64,000 bases of DNA. It comes from Oligoflexia bacterium. GTDB taxonomy: Bacteria; Bdellovibrionota; Bacteriovoracia; Bacteriovoracales; Bacteriovoracaceae. The notes below the pieces were generated by a model, which worked only from the letters and a program-made list of their open reading frames with translations, had not been told where the DNA came from and searched no databases. A program made the position numbers and the translations under genes. This document shows positions 17,590-25,724 of this stretch, piece by piece. Every line of letters starts with the position of its first letter. Positions within the stretch are counted from its first letter, which is position 1. The stretch covers positions 1 through 64,000 of the forward strand of contig JADFZW010000027.1 in the NCBI GenBank assembly GCA_015232355.1. Reading direction: 5' to 3'.

Positions 17590-19794
17590 GTGCGAGTTAT
17601 AAAATCATTTGTTTTAGTAATATTTTTTGCTTTTATTAGTAGTAATATTGGGGCCAATACCAATATAAATTCTCTGGAGAGCTATTATCAAAGGCAAGGG
17701 ATAACTTTTCCGATAGCTAAAATCGATATAGTAAAGTTGGAAAAATTTGCTGATGTTAGAGAAGATCCTTACTTTTGGCTTCGAGAAAAAGAGAATCCAT
17801 TAGTAATAGATTATTTAAATGCTGAAAATGAATATGCCCAAAAAGTAATGAAAGATGCGGAAAGGATACAGTTAAAATTGTTTGAAGAGATGAAAAACCG
17901 TCTTCCAAAAAAACAACAATCGGTCGCATATCAGAGTGGGGAGTATCTATATTATCAACGTTATGAGAGAGGTGATGAGTATCCAAGATATTATCGTCAT
18001 AAAGTGAATGCAGAGGAGGAATTGATTGTTGATGTAAATAAACTAGTGGCCGCTAACGGAGGTGTCAGTGTTAATGTCAGTTCGCTAGTTGCAAATGATA
18101 AGGGTAATATTGTAGCTTATGCTGTAGATAAAACTGGTGGCAAAGTTTACGATATTTACTTTAAAAATATGAGAGACGGTACTATCTATAAAGATCAAAT
18201 TGCAAATACAAATGGAGAGATTGCCTGGAGTGCTGGAGATAGAGATGGTGGGGATGGTAGGGATGAAAAGACATTTTACTTTATTACTAAAGAAGAGGGT
18301 ACACAAAGAGAAAACAAATTATATAAGCATACCTTAGGTAATGATCAGTCTCCTGAACTTATTTACGAAGAAAAAGATGAAAAATATAATCTATATTTAG
18401 AGTCAAGCATCTCTGGAAGATTTATCTTTTTGATTTCTAGTAGTACCAATGCAAATGAATATCAATATATTGAGAGGGCAAATCCCCATGCTCGCTGGAA
18501 AATATTTCAAAAAAGAATGGATGGTCTTCTTTATTATCCGACTTATGCTGACAATAGATTTTTTATTCAATCACAAGATGAAAATAATAACTCTACAATT
18601 TATACAACTTCAATTGAAAATACCTCTATGGAAAATTGGCAAGAGTATCAATCATTTAAAAAAAATGATAAATCAAATGTGTTTGTTGAGGATTTAATTG
18701 GGGTTAAAAATTATCTGGCCATGAAGATTAGGGAGAATGGTTTTTCTAAAATCATAATTAAAAATTTCAAAGATGGTAAGACTAATGATATCAACTTTGC
18801 AGAACAAGCATATAGTCTTTATTTTGATAAGAGAGCATCAAATTATGAGAAAAATATTTTAGGTTATAATTATACCTCTCCGGTAACTCCTGAAACAATT
18901 GTGGAATATAATATTGAAAATGCTCAAAAGAGAGTACTATGGGAAAAAGTAGTATTGGGAGGATTTAAAAAAGAAAATTATGAGTCTAAGAGTTTTTTAG
19001 TTCCATCTCGAGATGGAAAAATGATTCCATTATCATTAGTCTATCGTAAGAATCATAAAAATTTATTCAAAAAAGATGGTAGTAATCCACTTGTTCTTAA
19101 CGGCTACGGCGCTTATGGTGTGAATTGCGATCCAAATTTTTACCCTGAGACTATCTCACTCTTAGATCGTGGTTTCATCTATGCTTATGCTCATGTGAGA
19201 GGAGGAAGTGAACTTGGGATAGATTGGTATGAGCAAGGAAAACTAAAAAATAAGATGAATACATTTTATGATTTTATTGATGTTGCAGAATACTTGGTAA
19301 AGAATGGATGGACTACAAGAAAATTATTAGTGGCCGAAGGATGGAGTGCTGGAGGATTGTTGATGGGTGCTGTTTCTAATTTATCCTTAAATCTCTTTAA
19401 AGGAATTATTGCACATGTTCCTTTTGTAGATGTTGTTACTTCTATGCTGGATGAATCTATCCCTCTAGTTACTTCTGAATATGAGGAGTGGGGTGATCCT
19501 CGCCAAGAGGATTTTTATCGTTATATGCTTCGCTATTCACCATATGATAATGTAGAAAAAAAGAATTATCCTCATATGCTTATAACTGCTGGCCTTAATG
19601 ATTCTCAAGTTCAATATTGGGAACCGGCGAAGTGGACAGCAAAACTTCGTAGTAAGAAAACAAATGGCAATCTTTTACTCTTAAAAACTAATATGGGTGC
19701 TGGACATCATGGTGAAGTTGGACGTTTGAGTTCATTAAGAGATCGTGCTTTTGAATTTGCATTTATCTTTAAAATTTTAAGGTTAAGTCTTTAA
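17590..19794 (+). CDS. ptrB: Exported oligopeptidase B-like S9 peptidase
   Basis: A 734-residue serine peptidase of family S9A, cutting after Arg or Lys in short peptides. N-terminal beta-propeller with the family's DPYFWLRE; C-terminal hydrolase domain with GWSAGGLLMG (S586), GLNDSQVQYWEP (D671) and GAGHHGEVGR (H706). VPFVDVVTSMLDESIPL and EYEEWGDP match oligopeptidase B closely. A signal peptide (about 1-22) makes it exported, unlike the cytoplasmic E. coli enzyme. I chose GTG 17590: AGGAGA lies 6 bases upstream and the signal peptide then starts at once. The frame extends 14 codons further upstream from a TTG. Its 3' end overlaps the convergent BPL_N gene by 26 bases. Confidence 0.92.
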   Translation: MRVIKSFVLVIFFAFISSNIGANTNINSLESYYQRQGITFPIAKIDIVKLEKFADVREDPYFWLREKENPLVIDYLNAENEYAQKVMKDAERIQLKLFEEMKNRLPKKQQSVAYQSGEYLYYQRYERGDEYPRYYRHKVNAEEELIVDVNKLVAANGGVSVNVSSLVANDKGNIVAYAVDKTGGKVYDIYFKNMRDGTIYKDQIANTNGEIAWSAGDRDGGDGRDEKTFYFITKEEGTQRENKLYKHTLGNDQSPELIYEEKDEKYNLYLESSISGRFIFLISSSTNANEYQYIERANPHARWKIFQKRMDGLLYYPTYADNRFFIQSQDENNNSTIYTTSIENTSMENWQEYQSFKKNDKSNVFVEDLIGVKNYLAMKIRENGFSKIIIKNFKDGKTNDINFAEQAYSLYFDKRASNYEKNILGYNYTSPVTPETIVEYNIENAQKRVLWEKVVLGGFKKENYESKSFLVPSRDGKMIPLSLVYRKNHKNLFKKDGSNPLVLNGYGAYGVNCDPNFYPETISLLDRGFIYAYAHVRGGSELGIDWYEQGKLKNKMNTFYDFIDVAEYLVKNGWTTRKLLVAEGWSAGGLLMGAVSNLSLNLFKGIIAHVPFVDVVTSMLDESIPLVTSEYEEWGDPRQEDFYRYMLRYSPYDNVEKKNYPHMLITAGLNDSQVQYWEPAKWTAKLRSKKTNGNLLLLKTNMGAGHHGEVGRLSSLRDRAFEFAFIFKILRLSL

Positions 19795-20554
19795 TCATAT
19801 CATCAGATAAATCTACAGTTGATTTCCATGATGATTCATTTTCAACACTCTCATCAATCCATGTTTGATCTGCTTCTGGATGGGGGCCAATAAGATAAAC
19901 TCTTCCCTGACCAACATTTAGTGAGCATGCTGCAATTGAATTATCATCATATTGAGCATGAATTTTAATATTTAATTTATCGATCATATTATTTGATGGT
20001 AAAAATTTGGGGCCAAATTGATAGTAGATGCTTCGATTAACATTTTTCCATTTTACGTTAATTACTTTAGGTTCAGGTTTAGCGATATAACTATCGCTTT
20101 CAAAGGGAACTAGTGATAGTGCCTTTACAAAAGTAGATTCCTCTTTCCATCCAGTTGATGCTAAAAATCCGCCACCGCAAATTCCTAAATATAGACCTCC
20201 ATTATTTATAAAGTCTTTAATTGTTGTCACGGTTTCCTTACTAAATGAAGTAACGAATGGATCTATCTCGTCGATTGTACCGCCTATAGCGAGTAGTTTG
20301 GCAGTTTTAATTTTTGCTATTATCTCTTTTGGATGTGAGAAATAGTTTATTTCAAATTGATTTCGTGTAAGAGTTGTAGCAAGGGCCTTGGTTGCATCAG
20401 CATCAGCAAATTTACCATTATAAACTAACGCTATCTTTTTATCTACAGTTGCTGCTTCTACAGTTGCTGTATCTGATAGTAACGATACTAACGATACTAA
20501 CGATGGTAACGATAAAGATAGTAAAAGTACTAGAGAAAATGTATAAACTCGCAT
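19769..20554 (-). CDS. Exported BPL_N / class I glutamine amidotransferase-like protein
   Basis: A 261-residue protein with a signal peptide (about 1-35) whose Leu/Ser/Val core is coded by short AACGATACT-type tandem repeats. The mature part matches the BPL_N domain, a glutamine-amidotransferase-like fold: an early IALVYNGKFAD strand, IGGTIDEID, the nucleophile elbow GGLYLGICGGGFLAS, and a late GQGRVYLIGPHPEAD with the conserved His. Members act on peptides or on unknown amides; many are exported. AGGAG lies 6-7 bases before the ATG. It overlaps the end of the oligopeptidase gene in convergent orientation. Confidence 0.8.
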   Translation of the reverse strand: MRVYTFSLVLLLSLSLPSLVSLVSLLSDTATVEAATVDKKIALVYNGKFADADATKALATTLTRNQFEINYFSHPKEIIAKIKTAKLLAIGGTIDEIDPFVTSFSKETVTTIKDFINNGGLYLGICGGGFLASTGWKEESTFVKALSLVPFESDSYIAKPEPKVINVKWKNVNRSIYYQFGPKFLPSNNMIDKLNIKIHAQYDDNSIAACSLNVGQGRVYLIGPHPEADQTWIDESVENESSWKSTVDLSDDMIKDLTLKF

Positions 20555-20594
20555 CTTGAATACTCCTAATTTTAAATTTTTTCAGTAATCAGAT

Positions 20595-20728
20595 AACAGG
20601 ATCAGCAAACAGGAGCAGTTAACAATAATGGTTCTCCCCAAAATTTTCATTCGCAGGGAACGGTAAAACTTCTTCCTGCTAACCGCAACTGCTTGCTGAT
20701 ACTGTTACCTGTTTGCTGATTTTTTTTT
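20595..20728 (+). repeat. Inverted-repeat block ending in a T8 run
   Basis: A perfect 13-base inverted repeat, ATCAGCAAACAGG at 20601-20613 and its complement at 20708-20720, followed at once by eight Ts. A second, overlapping pairing (20595-20612 with 20689-20706) matches in 16 of 18 positions. The end looks like a factor-independent terminator on the plus strand, yet no plus-strand gene lies just before it. A structured RNA of about 140 bases is one reading; a decayed small mobile element is another. Confidence 0.5.
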
Positions 20729-20745
20729 ATTTACCCTAACTTATT

Positions 20746-20755
20746 GAGTATGCCC
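20746..20755 (+). promoter_or_regulatory. GAGTATGCCC element, copy A
   Basis: A perfect copy, 224 bases upstream of the exported-protein gene at 20980 and in the same direction. It is preceded by TTACCCTAACTTATT, a stretch shared with copy D. Confidence 0.5.
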
Positions 20756-20979
20756 ACAATTTGAGTCTGTCAACAATTGTACACAATTATAAAGGTAACA
20801 GAGAATGTAGACATTATATTCATTTTACTCTAAGTTATTTTAATTATTAACACTTACGATATATTTTGTTTACTAGATAAAAAAAAGTTAGCTCTTATTT
20901 GTTCATAGATTAAAATTTAATTTCCACAAATTATAAAAAATGAATGTGAAAATAAAGTAAACTTAAGGAGGTTTAAATT

Positions 20980-22008
20980 ATGATTTCGATTATTACAAAA
21001 CAAAGGTATTTTTTTAATTATGCAATTATCGCTTATGTATTTTTTGCAAATTTAACATTTTCTGTTAGTGCGGAAGAAGGATCAGTAGAAGAAAAGGATC
21101 GTGATTGCTCTAATAAAACACGTCTTTTTCCTCCTAAAAATATGGGAGAATTAATTTTTAATTCCACACATTCTGCACAAAGAGCACAAATCATTACTAA
21201 TATTAAAAATAAAAAGTTAGAAGTTTTGCGTTGTTGGGGAGATATAGTTGAAAAAAATGCAACTAAACCATCAATAGTAAAAAAAGGTTCTGAATCAATA
21301 GAACAATTATTATCATTATCACACTTTAAACTTGCTTTTATAACGAGTATGGATCAAACAGTTACGGAGGAGTTAGATGAACAAATGAGCATTGTTCAAA
21401 AAATGATGAATGAATGTAATAATGTAAAAATGATGATTGAAAAAAATAAAATTGTCGATAAAGAAAAATCAACATCATTAAGTGAATCACTAAAAATAAT
21501 AAATATTTCTAAAATTTATCCTAAAGCATACGCTCTTATATCGTCCCATATTAATAAAGAGTTGCTTTGTGGAAAAGCTGTTAATCAATCAATTAAGTTT
21601 GGTATTGGAATTGGTCTTTCAAAAAATAAGAAGACTAGAATATGCATAACTCCATTTGGAAAACAATACAATATTGTAACACCATCGTTGGCCCTAACTT
21701 TTGCATTTGGTGGTGGTATAACAAAAGATGTTCGTAAAAATGATGATTATTACAGTATAGTGAAAAAATACAATATGAAAATTGTACCAATAATCCAAAG
21801 TATGGATGAAAATTATTGTGTAGTTGATGAAGGAAAGGTTGAAAGATTAAACAATGGAAAACTTGAATATATTAATGTAAATGGAGTAGGAGCTAACTAT
21901 AGTGCAGAATTAAGATGTGGTCTTCGTATGAAAATTAAACAAAAATCAATGGAAGATGTTAACTCCAATATCAAAATTATCGATTCTATTGTTCGCAAAT
22001 TTCGCTAA
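20980..22008 (+). CDS. Hypothetical exported protein
   Basis: A 342-residue protein with a signal peptide (about residues 8-31, SVSA). No family is recognised. The middle (about 60-180) is helical and charged. The C-terminal half contains glycine-rich strands (KFGIGIGLS, LTFAFGGGI, GVGANYSAEL) like a small beta-barrel or lipid-binding sheet. Six Cys are present in the mature part. AAGGAGG lies 7-8 bases before the ATG. A GAGTATGCCC copy lies 224 bases upstream. Confidence 0.75.
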   Translation: MISIITKQRYFFNYAIIAYVFFANLTFSVSAEEGSVEEKDRDCSNKTRLFPPKNMGELIFNSTHSAQRAQIITNIKNKKLEVLRCWGDIVEKNATKPSIVKKGSESIEQLLSLSHFKLAFITSMDQTVTEELDEQMSIVQKMMNECNNVKMMIEKNKIVDKEKSTSLSESLKIINISKIYPKAYALISSHINKELLCGKAVNQSIKFGIGIGLSKNKKTRICITPFGKQYNIVTPSLALTFAFGGGITKDVRKNDDYYSIVKKYNMKIVPIIQSMDENYCVVDEGKVERLNNGKLEYINVNGVGANYSAELRCGLRMKIKQKSMEDVNSNIKIIDSIVRKFR

Positions 22009-22157
22009 TTTGATCAAGATCCCGCTTTATTATTAATTAAATTTTATTGAGTTGATGAAAATTCCGATGGGTTCAAAGAAGAAGATTTTTGAATTTTATA
22101 TGATATTTTTATCTTAAAAAGTTGATAATTTTTAAAATATTTACAGAGGGTTTCCAG

Positions 22158-22532
22158 ATGAGAAGTAAAATTTTAGTTGCAGATGATAATAAACAAACAG
22201 TTAAAGATCTAATTGATTTACTAAGATCTAATAACAATGAAGTAATATTTTGCAAAGATTCAACTGAGGTCATAGAGAAAATTAAAGAACATAATGATAT
22301 AAAATTGTTCATACTCGATCTTTATATGCCTGGAATAGATGGTCTAGCATTATCAGAAAAAATAAGGAAAATTGATCGATATAAAGATATAAAAATATTT
22401 ATTCATACTTCAGAAAAATCACCTATGGCCAAAGAATTAAGCAAGAATTATAAAATTGATGGTTGGATAGTGAAACCATGTAATCCCAAAAATATTTTAG
22501 ATATAATTAATAAAATGAAAATGACCGCCTAA
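22158..22532 (+). CDS. Single-domain response regulator (CheY-like)
   Basis: A 124-residue stand-alone receiver. It has D9 and D10 as the acidic pair, phosphoacceptor D54 (FILDLYMPGIDG), a Thr in IHTSEKS and the conserved Lys in IVKPC. There is no output domain, so it probably signals by protein contact. I chose the ATG at 22158, which has GAGGG 7 bases upstream and starts MRSKILVADD like the family; the frame extends 12 codons further upstream. It is convergent with the ATP-grasp gene, 14 bases away. Confidence 0.9.
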   Translation: MRSKILVADDNKQTVKDLIDLLRSNNNEVIFCKDSTEVIEKIKEHNDIKLFILDLYMPGIDGLALSEKIRKIDRYKDIKIFIHTSEKSPMAKELSKNYKIDGWIVKPCNPKNILDIINKMKMTA

Positions 22533-22546
22533 ATGCTTTGGTTACT

Positions 22547-23896
22547 TTAAAAGAAGTCAGAATTGCTTATTTGGGAGATATCAAAGATATTTCGTAATTG
22601 ATTGTTGATGATTTGAAGTTCATTATTTGTATATGTAGTAGATGTATAAGTTAAAATACTTAAGCAATTGTTTTGTATTGGTCCACAGGCATATAATCTA
22701 AAATTAATATTATTTTGTTTAAAAAAATTGTTAATACATTCTATTAAATTATAAATGTTTTGAGATTGAATAGAAAAATTATTACTTAAGGGACAAGAAG
22801 GCATGAAAGTTATTTTATTATTTGGATCAGTTGGATCATTTGGGCCAGACATAAAATTCAAGAGAAAAGAGAAACCATTATGACGAAGATTGCATTCCAT
22901 GGAATAAATATTATTAATATTGTTTTCTTTATCAATGTGTTCTATAAGCCAATCAATATTTAAATATCCTCGAACACCCATTTTTTGCAAATAATTTGCT
23001 GCTTTAATAGAAGGACATTTAATCGTATCCGAAATTGATTGATTTGTTTTGTAAGGATAGGTGGCGCCATTCCAGGAATTATTTTTTATTCTTTGTATAT
23101 CAATTCCAAGGAAGTTGATGTCATCATTAGTTATTTCTACAAGAGATCCAAGGATTTCAATATCATTTTCACTATTACCTGTAATGTAATCTTCAATTAT
23201 ATAATCTTTAATTATTAAATTAGAGTTATTAGATTTATTTAAAAGGGAATCGATAAGATAAGATGCATTTCCTGCTAAGTTACCATATCCACCACCACTG
23301 CGAGTTTTTTTTAAAATAAACATTTTGTTCATGGATAGTGAGAGATAGTTAATGGTCTCTTCAATGTTAGTGAAAAAGTAGTAGGGTATAGTTTTTATGT
23401 TTAAGAACTCACAAATTCTCTTCCAATTATATTTATCATTTAATTCATCAATTAAATTAGTATTTTGTTGAGAGGGAGAAAAGCTGCGTGTAGGAAGAGA
23501 AAATTCTTGAACTAATTTATTGACACTAGATGATTCAATGAATGGTTCTAAAAGGTAATTGTGATTAGAAGAGATTATTTTGTTTTTTATAATTGATAGC
23601 GCTTTATGATCTTCAAGAAGAGAATTAACTAAGGAATAAGGAGTGCTGATTTTTTCTAATTCAATTATCAATATGTCATCTTTTGAATCGGAAGAAATGT
23701 TTTTAATTGATCGTAGGTATTGAATAAAGGAGTTGCTTATAGGAATAGGGGTAATAAAAATATCACCTGGATTTGCAAGCATTAAGTAGCGATAAAAATA
23801 ATTTTGATTGATTTTAATCGAATGTTCAGCACCAATAACATCGTCGATATTAATTAACCAAATTCGTTTTGGTGAAAGAGAAGTGTTATTAAGCAT
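22547..23896 (-). CDS. ATP-grasp peptide-ligase-like protein (PGM1-related)
   Basis: A 449-residue protein. Residues about 5-75 resemble a pre-ATP-grasp domain with NPGDIFITPIPIS, as in PGM1-type ligases. The ATP-grasp core follows: LNDKYNWKRICEFL, the Lys-containing FILKKTRSGGGYGN loop, GYLNIDWLIE and the metal-binding SMECNLRHNGFSF. ATP-grasp enzymes activate a carboxylate as acyl-phosphate and join it to an amine. A segment near residue 345 is rich in Pro, Asn and Asp. ATG 23896 overlaps the radical SAM stop by 8 bases; the frame stays open for 10 codons upstream. It is the last gene of a three-gene overlapping operon. Confidence 0.8.
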   Translation of the reverse strand: MLNNTSLSPKRIWLINIDDVIGAEHSIKINQNYFYRYLMLANPGDIFITPIPISNSFIQYLRSIKNISSDSKDDILIIELEKISTPYSLVNSLLEDHKALSIIKNKIISSNHNYLLEPFIESSSVNKLVQEFSLPTRSFSPSQQNTNLIDELNDKYNWKRICEFLNIKTIPYYFFTNIEETINYLSLSMNKMFILKKTRSGGGYGNLAGNASYLIDSLLNKSNNSNLIIKDYIIEDYITGNSENDIEILGSLVEITNDDINFLGIDIQRIKNNSWNGATYPYKTNQSISDTIKCPSIKAANYLQKMGVRGYLNIDWLIEHIDKENNINNIYSMECNLRHNGFSFLLNFMSGPNDPTDPNNKITFMPSCPLSNNFSIQSQNIYNLIECINNFFKQNNINFRLYACGPIQNNCLSILTYTSTTYTNNELQIINNQLRNIFDISQISNSDFF

Positions 23897-24878
23897 AGAA
23901 ACTACCATCACAAATATTACAAGCACAAGATTTGCGGACTAAATCGATACTCTCTTTATCGGTTTTAAGAGAACAAAGTACATATTCAAAATTATGTGCT
24001 TTGAGATGAGAGACAATTGTATCAACGCTTTGTTGTTTTAAGTGTGGTTTGAGATCAATGTAGCATAGATCAGAAGTTGTAGATGGAAGCATCTCTTGAG
24101 AATCATCTTGGTAATAAGATAAAATTTTATCAAGAATATCATCTCCTAACTCTAATGCAATTCGACTTATGATCTCTTTATTTAGTAACAGGTAGGAAAA
24201 CATCACTCTAGTTAGATTGTATTTTTTTAATTTTAAAAAGAAATCAAGTAATAATTCAGGATTATCATCAAATCCTGGAACAAGAGGATCCATATGGATT
24301 GTGGTTTTTACTCCTATGCTTTGAATTTTTTGAGCATTTTCTAATCTATCATTTAAAGATGAAATATTTTGCTCGAATTTAATATTTTGAATAGATAGCT
24401 CTGGTTTTGCTACTAAATTATATGAAAATTTTTGTGAATAATATTTCATCAATTCGATAACTTGAGGGGATGCAATTCCTTTTGTAGTAATAATAATTCG
24501 AGATATTTTACTTAAGGCCAGTGTTTCAAGAATTTGAAAAGCGACACCGTTAGTATCAAATGGAGGAGAAAAAATATCAGTATATCTGGAGAGTTTAACA
24601 ATATTTAAATTATTATTGTTAGCAATATCTTGTAGATTTTTTAGTAATAAATCTTTATTTGTTATTAAAGTTGGATTTTTAAATTGGTGTTTATTTTGAT
24701 TAAGAGAATTTCGAACGATCTCTCTACTACAGGCATAACAATAGAGACAATTATGAGCGCAACCAATGTAGGGTTCGATATAGTGATATTTACCATACCA
24801 ACAAGTTCCAAGAGCTCCAGGGGAACAGAGTTCAACTATAGTTTGACTTTGTTTATTTTCTGCCAAGATGTTGTCCAT
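23889..24878 (-). CDS. Radical SAM protein (SplB-like)
   Basis: A 329-residue radical SAM enzyme. The [4Fe-4S]/SAM motif is C40-x3-C44-x2-C47 in IGCAHNCLYCYAC, preceded by GTCWYGKYHYIEPY as in COG1533 (SplB-like) proteins. The TIM-barrel part follows (SRYTDIF, IITTKG, VKTTIHMDPLVPG). The C-terminus ends with C318-x-C320-x2-C323, a possible auxiliary cluster or zinc site. AGGAAAA lies 6 bases before the ATG, inside the end of the methyltransferase gene. Its reaction is unknown; the operon suggests a step in making one small molecule or peptide, not DNA repair. Confidence 0.88.
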   Translation of the reverse strand: MDNILAENKQSQTIVELCSPGALGTCWYGKYHYIEPYIGCAHNCLYCYACSREIVRNSLNQNKHQFKNPTLITNKDLLLKNLQDIANNNNLNIVKLSRYTDIFSPPFDTNGVAFQILETLALSKISRIIITTKGIASPQVIELMKYYSQKFSYNLVAKPELSIQNIKFEQNISSLNDRLENAQKIQSIGVKTTIHMDPLVPGFDDNPELLLDFFLKLKKYNLTRVMFSYLLLNKEIISRIALELGDDILDKILSYYQDDSQEMLPSTTSDLCYIDLKPHLKQQSVDTIVSHLKAHNFEYVLCSLKTDKESIDLVRKSCACNICDGSFYA

Positions 24879-25599
24879 TGAAATTTTCCTGTGATTTTCT
24901 AGCTAATATTTTTCCAAAAAAAGAGGTGTGTTGTCTGTGAAAAATAAGCTCTAATCCAGCATTATGTAATATTGAGATCCATGTTTTAATATCGGTAGGA
25001 TGTTCATGTTTAAGCATAAAAATAAATTGTTCTTCAATTGCAGGCCAACGATCTTGATAGTAGTTTTTAGCATCATTTAAGACTAGCGAATAATTTTCTT
25101 CGAGCGTATTTTTGTCAAAACCATAAATTGCATCTTCAATTAAAAATAAAGCATTTGGCGCCAAGAGAGGAGAGATGGTCTTAAAAAAACTCTCTTTTTC
25201 TTGATCAGTCAGATGGTGAAGTGATTTTCTGGCCGAACATTTGCTAAAGAAAAAAGTATCAGCTTTTAAATTAAGTTGAGGATTGGAAGCAAGCAGGGAT
25301 TTTAAAAAATTATAATTAAAATCTTGAAACTTAACTTTAGCTAGGAGAATATTTTGGTGGGGATGGACATTTGAAACTACTTGCGAGAGTTGCTCAGAGG
25401 ATTCGTCAATACCGATTGCTAGATTAACTTTAGTTGCGGCGTATGAGAGACATGTTCCAGCACCACAACCAAAATCAATAAATATGTCTTTTGCATTTAA
25501 ATTTAATGATGCTAAATAATCAACAACTTCATGAGGGTGAAATCTTAAAACGTTGTTGTACCAATCAACAAAATTTTTATCTTTCCATTCTGTATCCAT
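24853..25599 (-). CDS. Class I SAM-dependent methyltransferase
   Basis: A 248-residue Rossmann-fold methyltransferase with motif I DFGCGAGT (D42-T49), an acidic strand end IGIDESS and a post-motif NALFLIEDAIYG. The C-terminus, with HILHNAGL-like order (SILHNAGLELIFHRQ), is typical of small-molecule methyltransferases. It is the first gene of the operon and overlaps the radical SAM gene by 26 bases. The ribosome binding site is weak. The acceptor is unknown. Confidence 0.85.
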   Translation of the reverse strand: MDTEWKDKNFVDWYNNVLRFHPHEVVDYLASLNLNAKDIFIDFGCGAGTCLSYAATKVNLAIGIDESSEQLSQVVSNVHPHQNILLAKVKFQDFNYNFLKSLLASNPQLNLKADTFFFSKCSARKSLHHLTDQEKESFFKTISPLLAPNALFLIEDAIYGFDKNTLEENYSLVLNDAKNYYQDRWPAIEEQFIFMLKHEHPTDIKTWISILHNAGLELIFHRQHTSFFGKILARKSQENFNGQHLGRK

Positions 25600-25724
25600 T
25601 TTCTAAGTCCTAGTATAAATAAACGAGAAAAATAATTCTTAAAAACGGGGTATATTACTTCAAAGAATAGATGGAAGTAAAGGATGTTTTATTAGAGTAT
25701 GAAAAAGATACATAGGTTGGGTTG

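Larger units (their letters stand above)
20555..20979. other. Intergenic region with structured inverted repeat and GAGTATGCCC copy
   Basis: A 425-base gap with divergent genes at both ends. No open frame with a ribosome binding site was found. It holds an inverted-repeat block (20595-20728), a motif copy (20746-20755) and a strong AAGGAGG before the gene at 20980. Confidence 0.6.

Noticed and set aside
20595-20728. Inverted repeats taken as ends of an insertion sequence
   Set aside because: There is no transposase frame and the arms are only about 100 bases apart; a hairpin explains them better.
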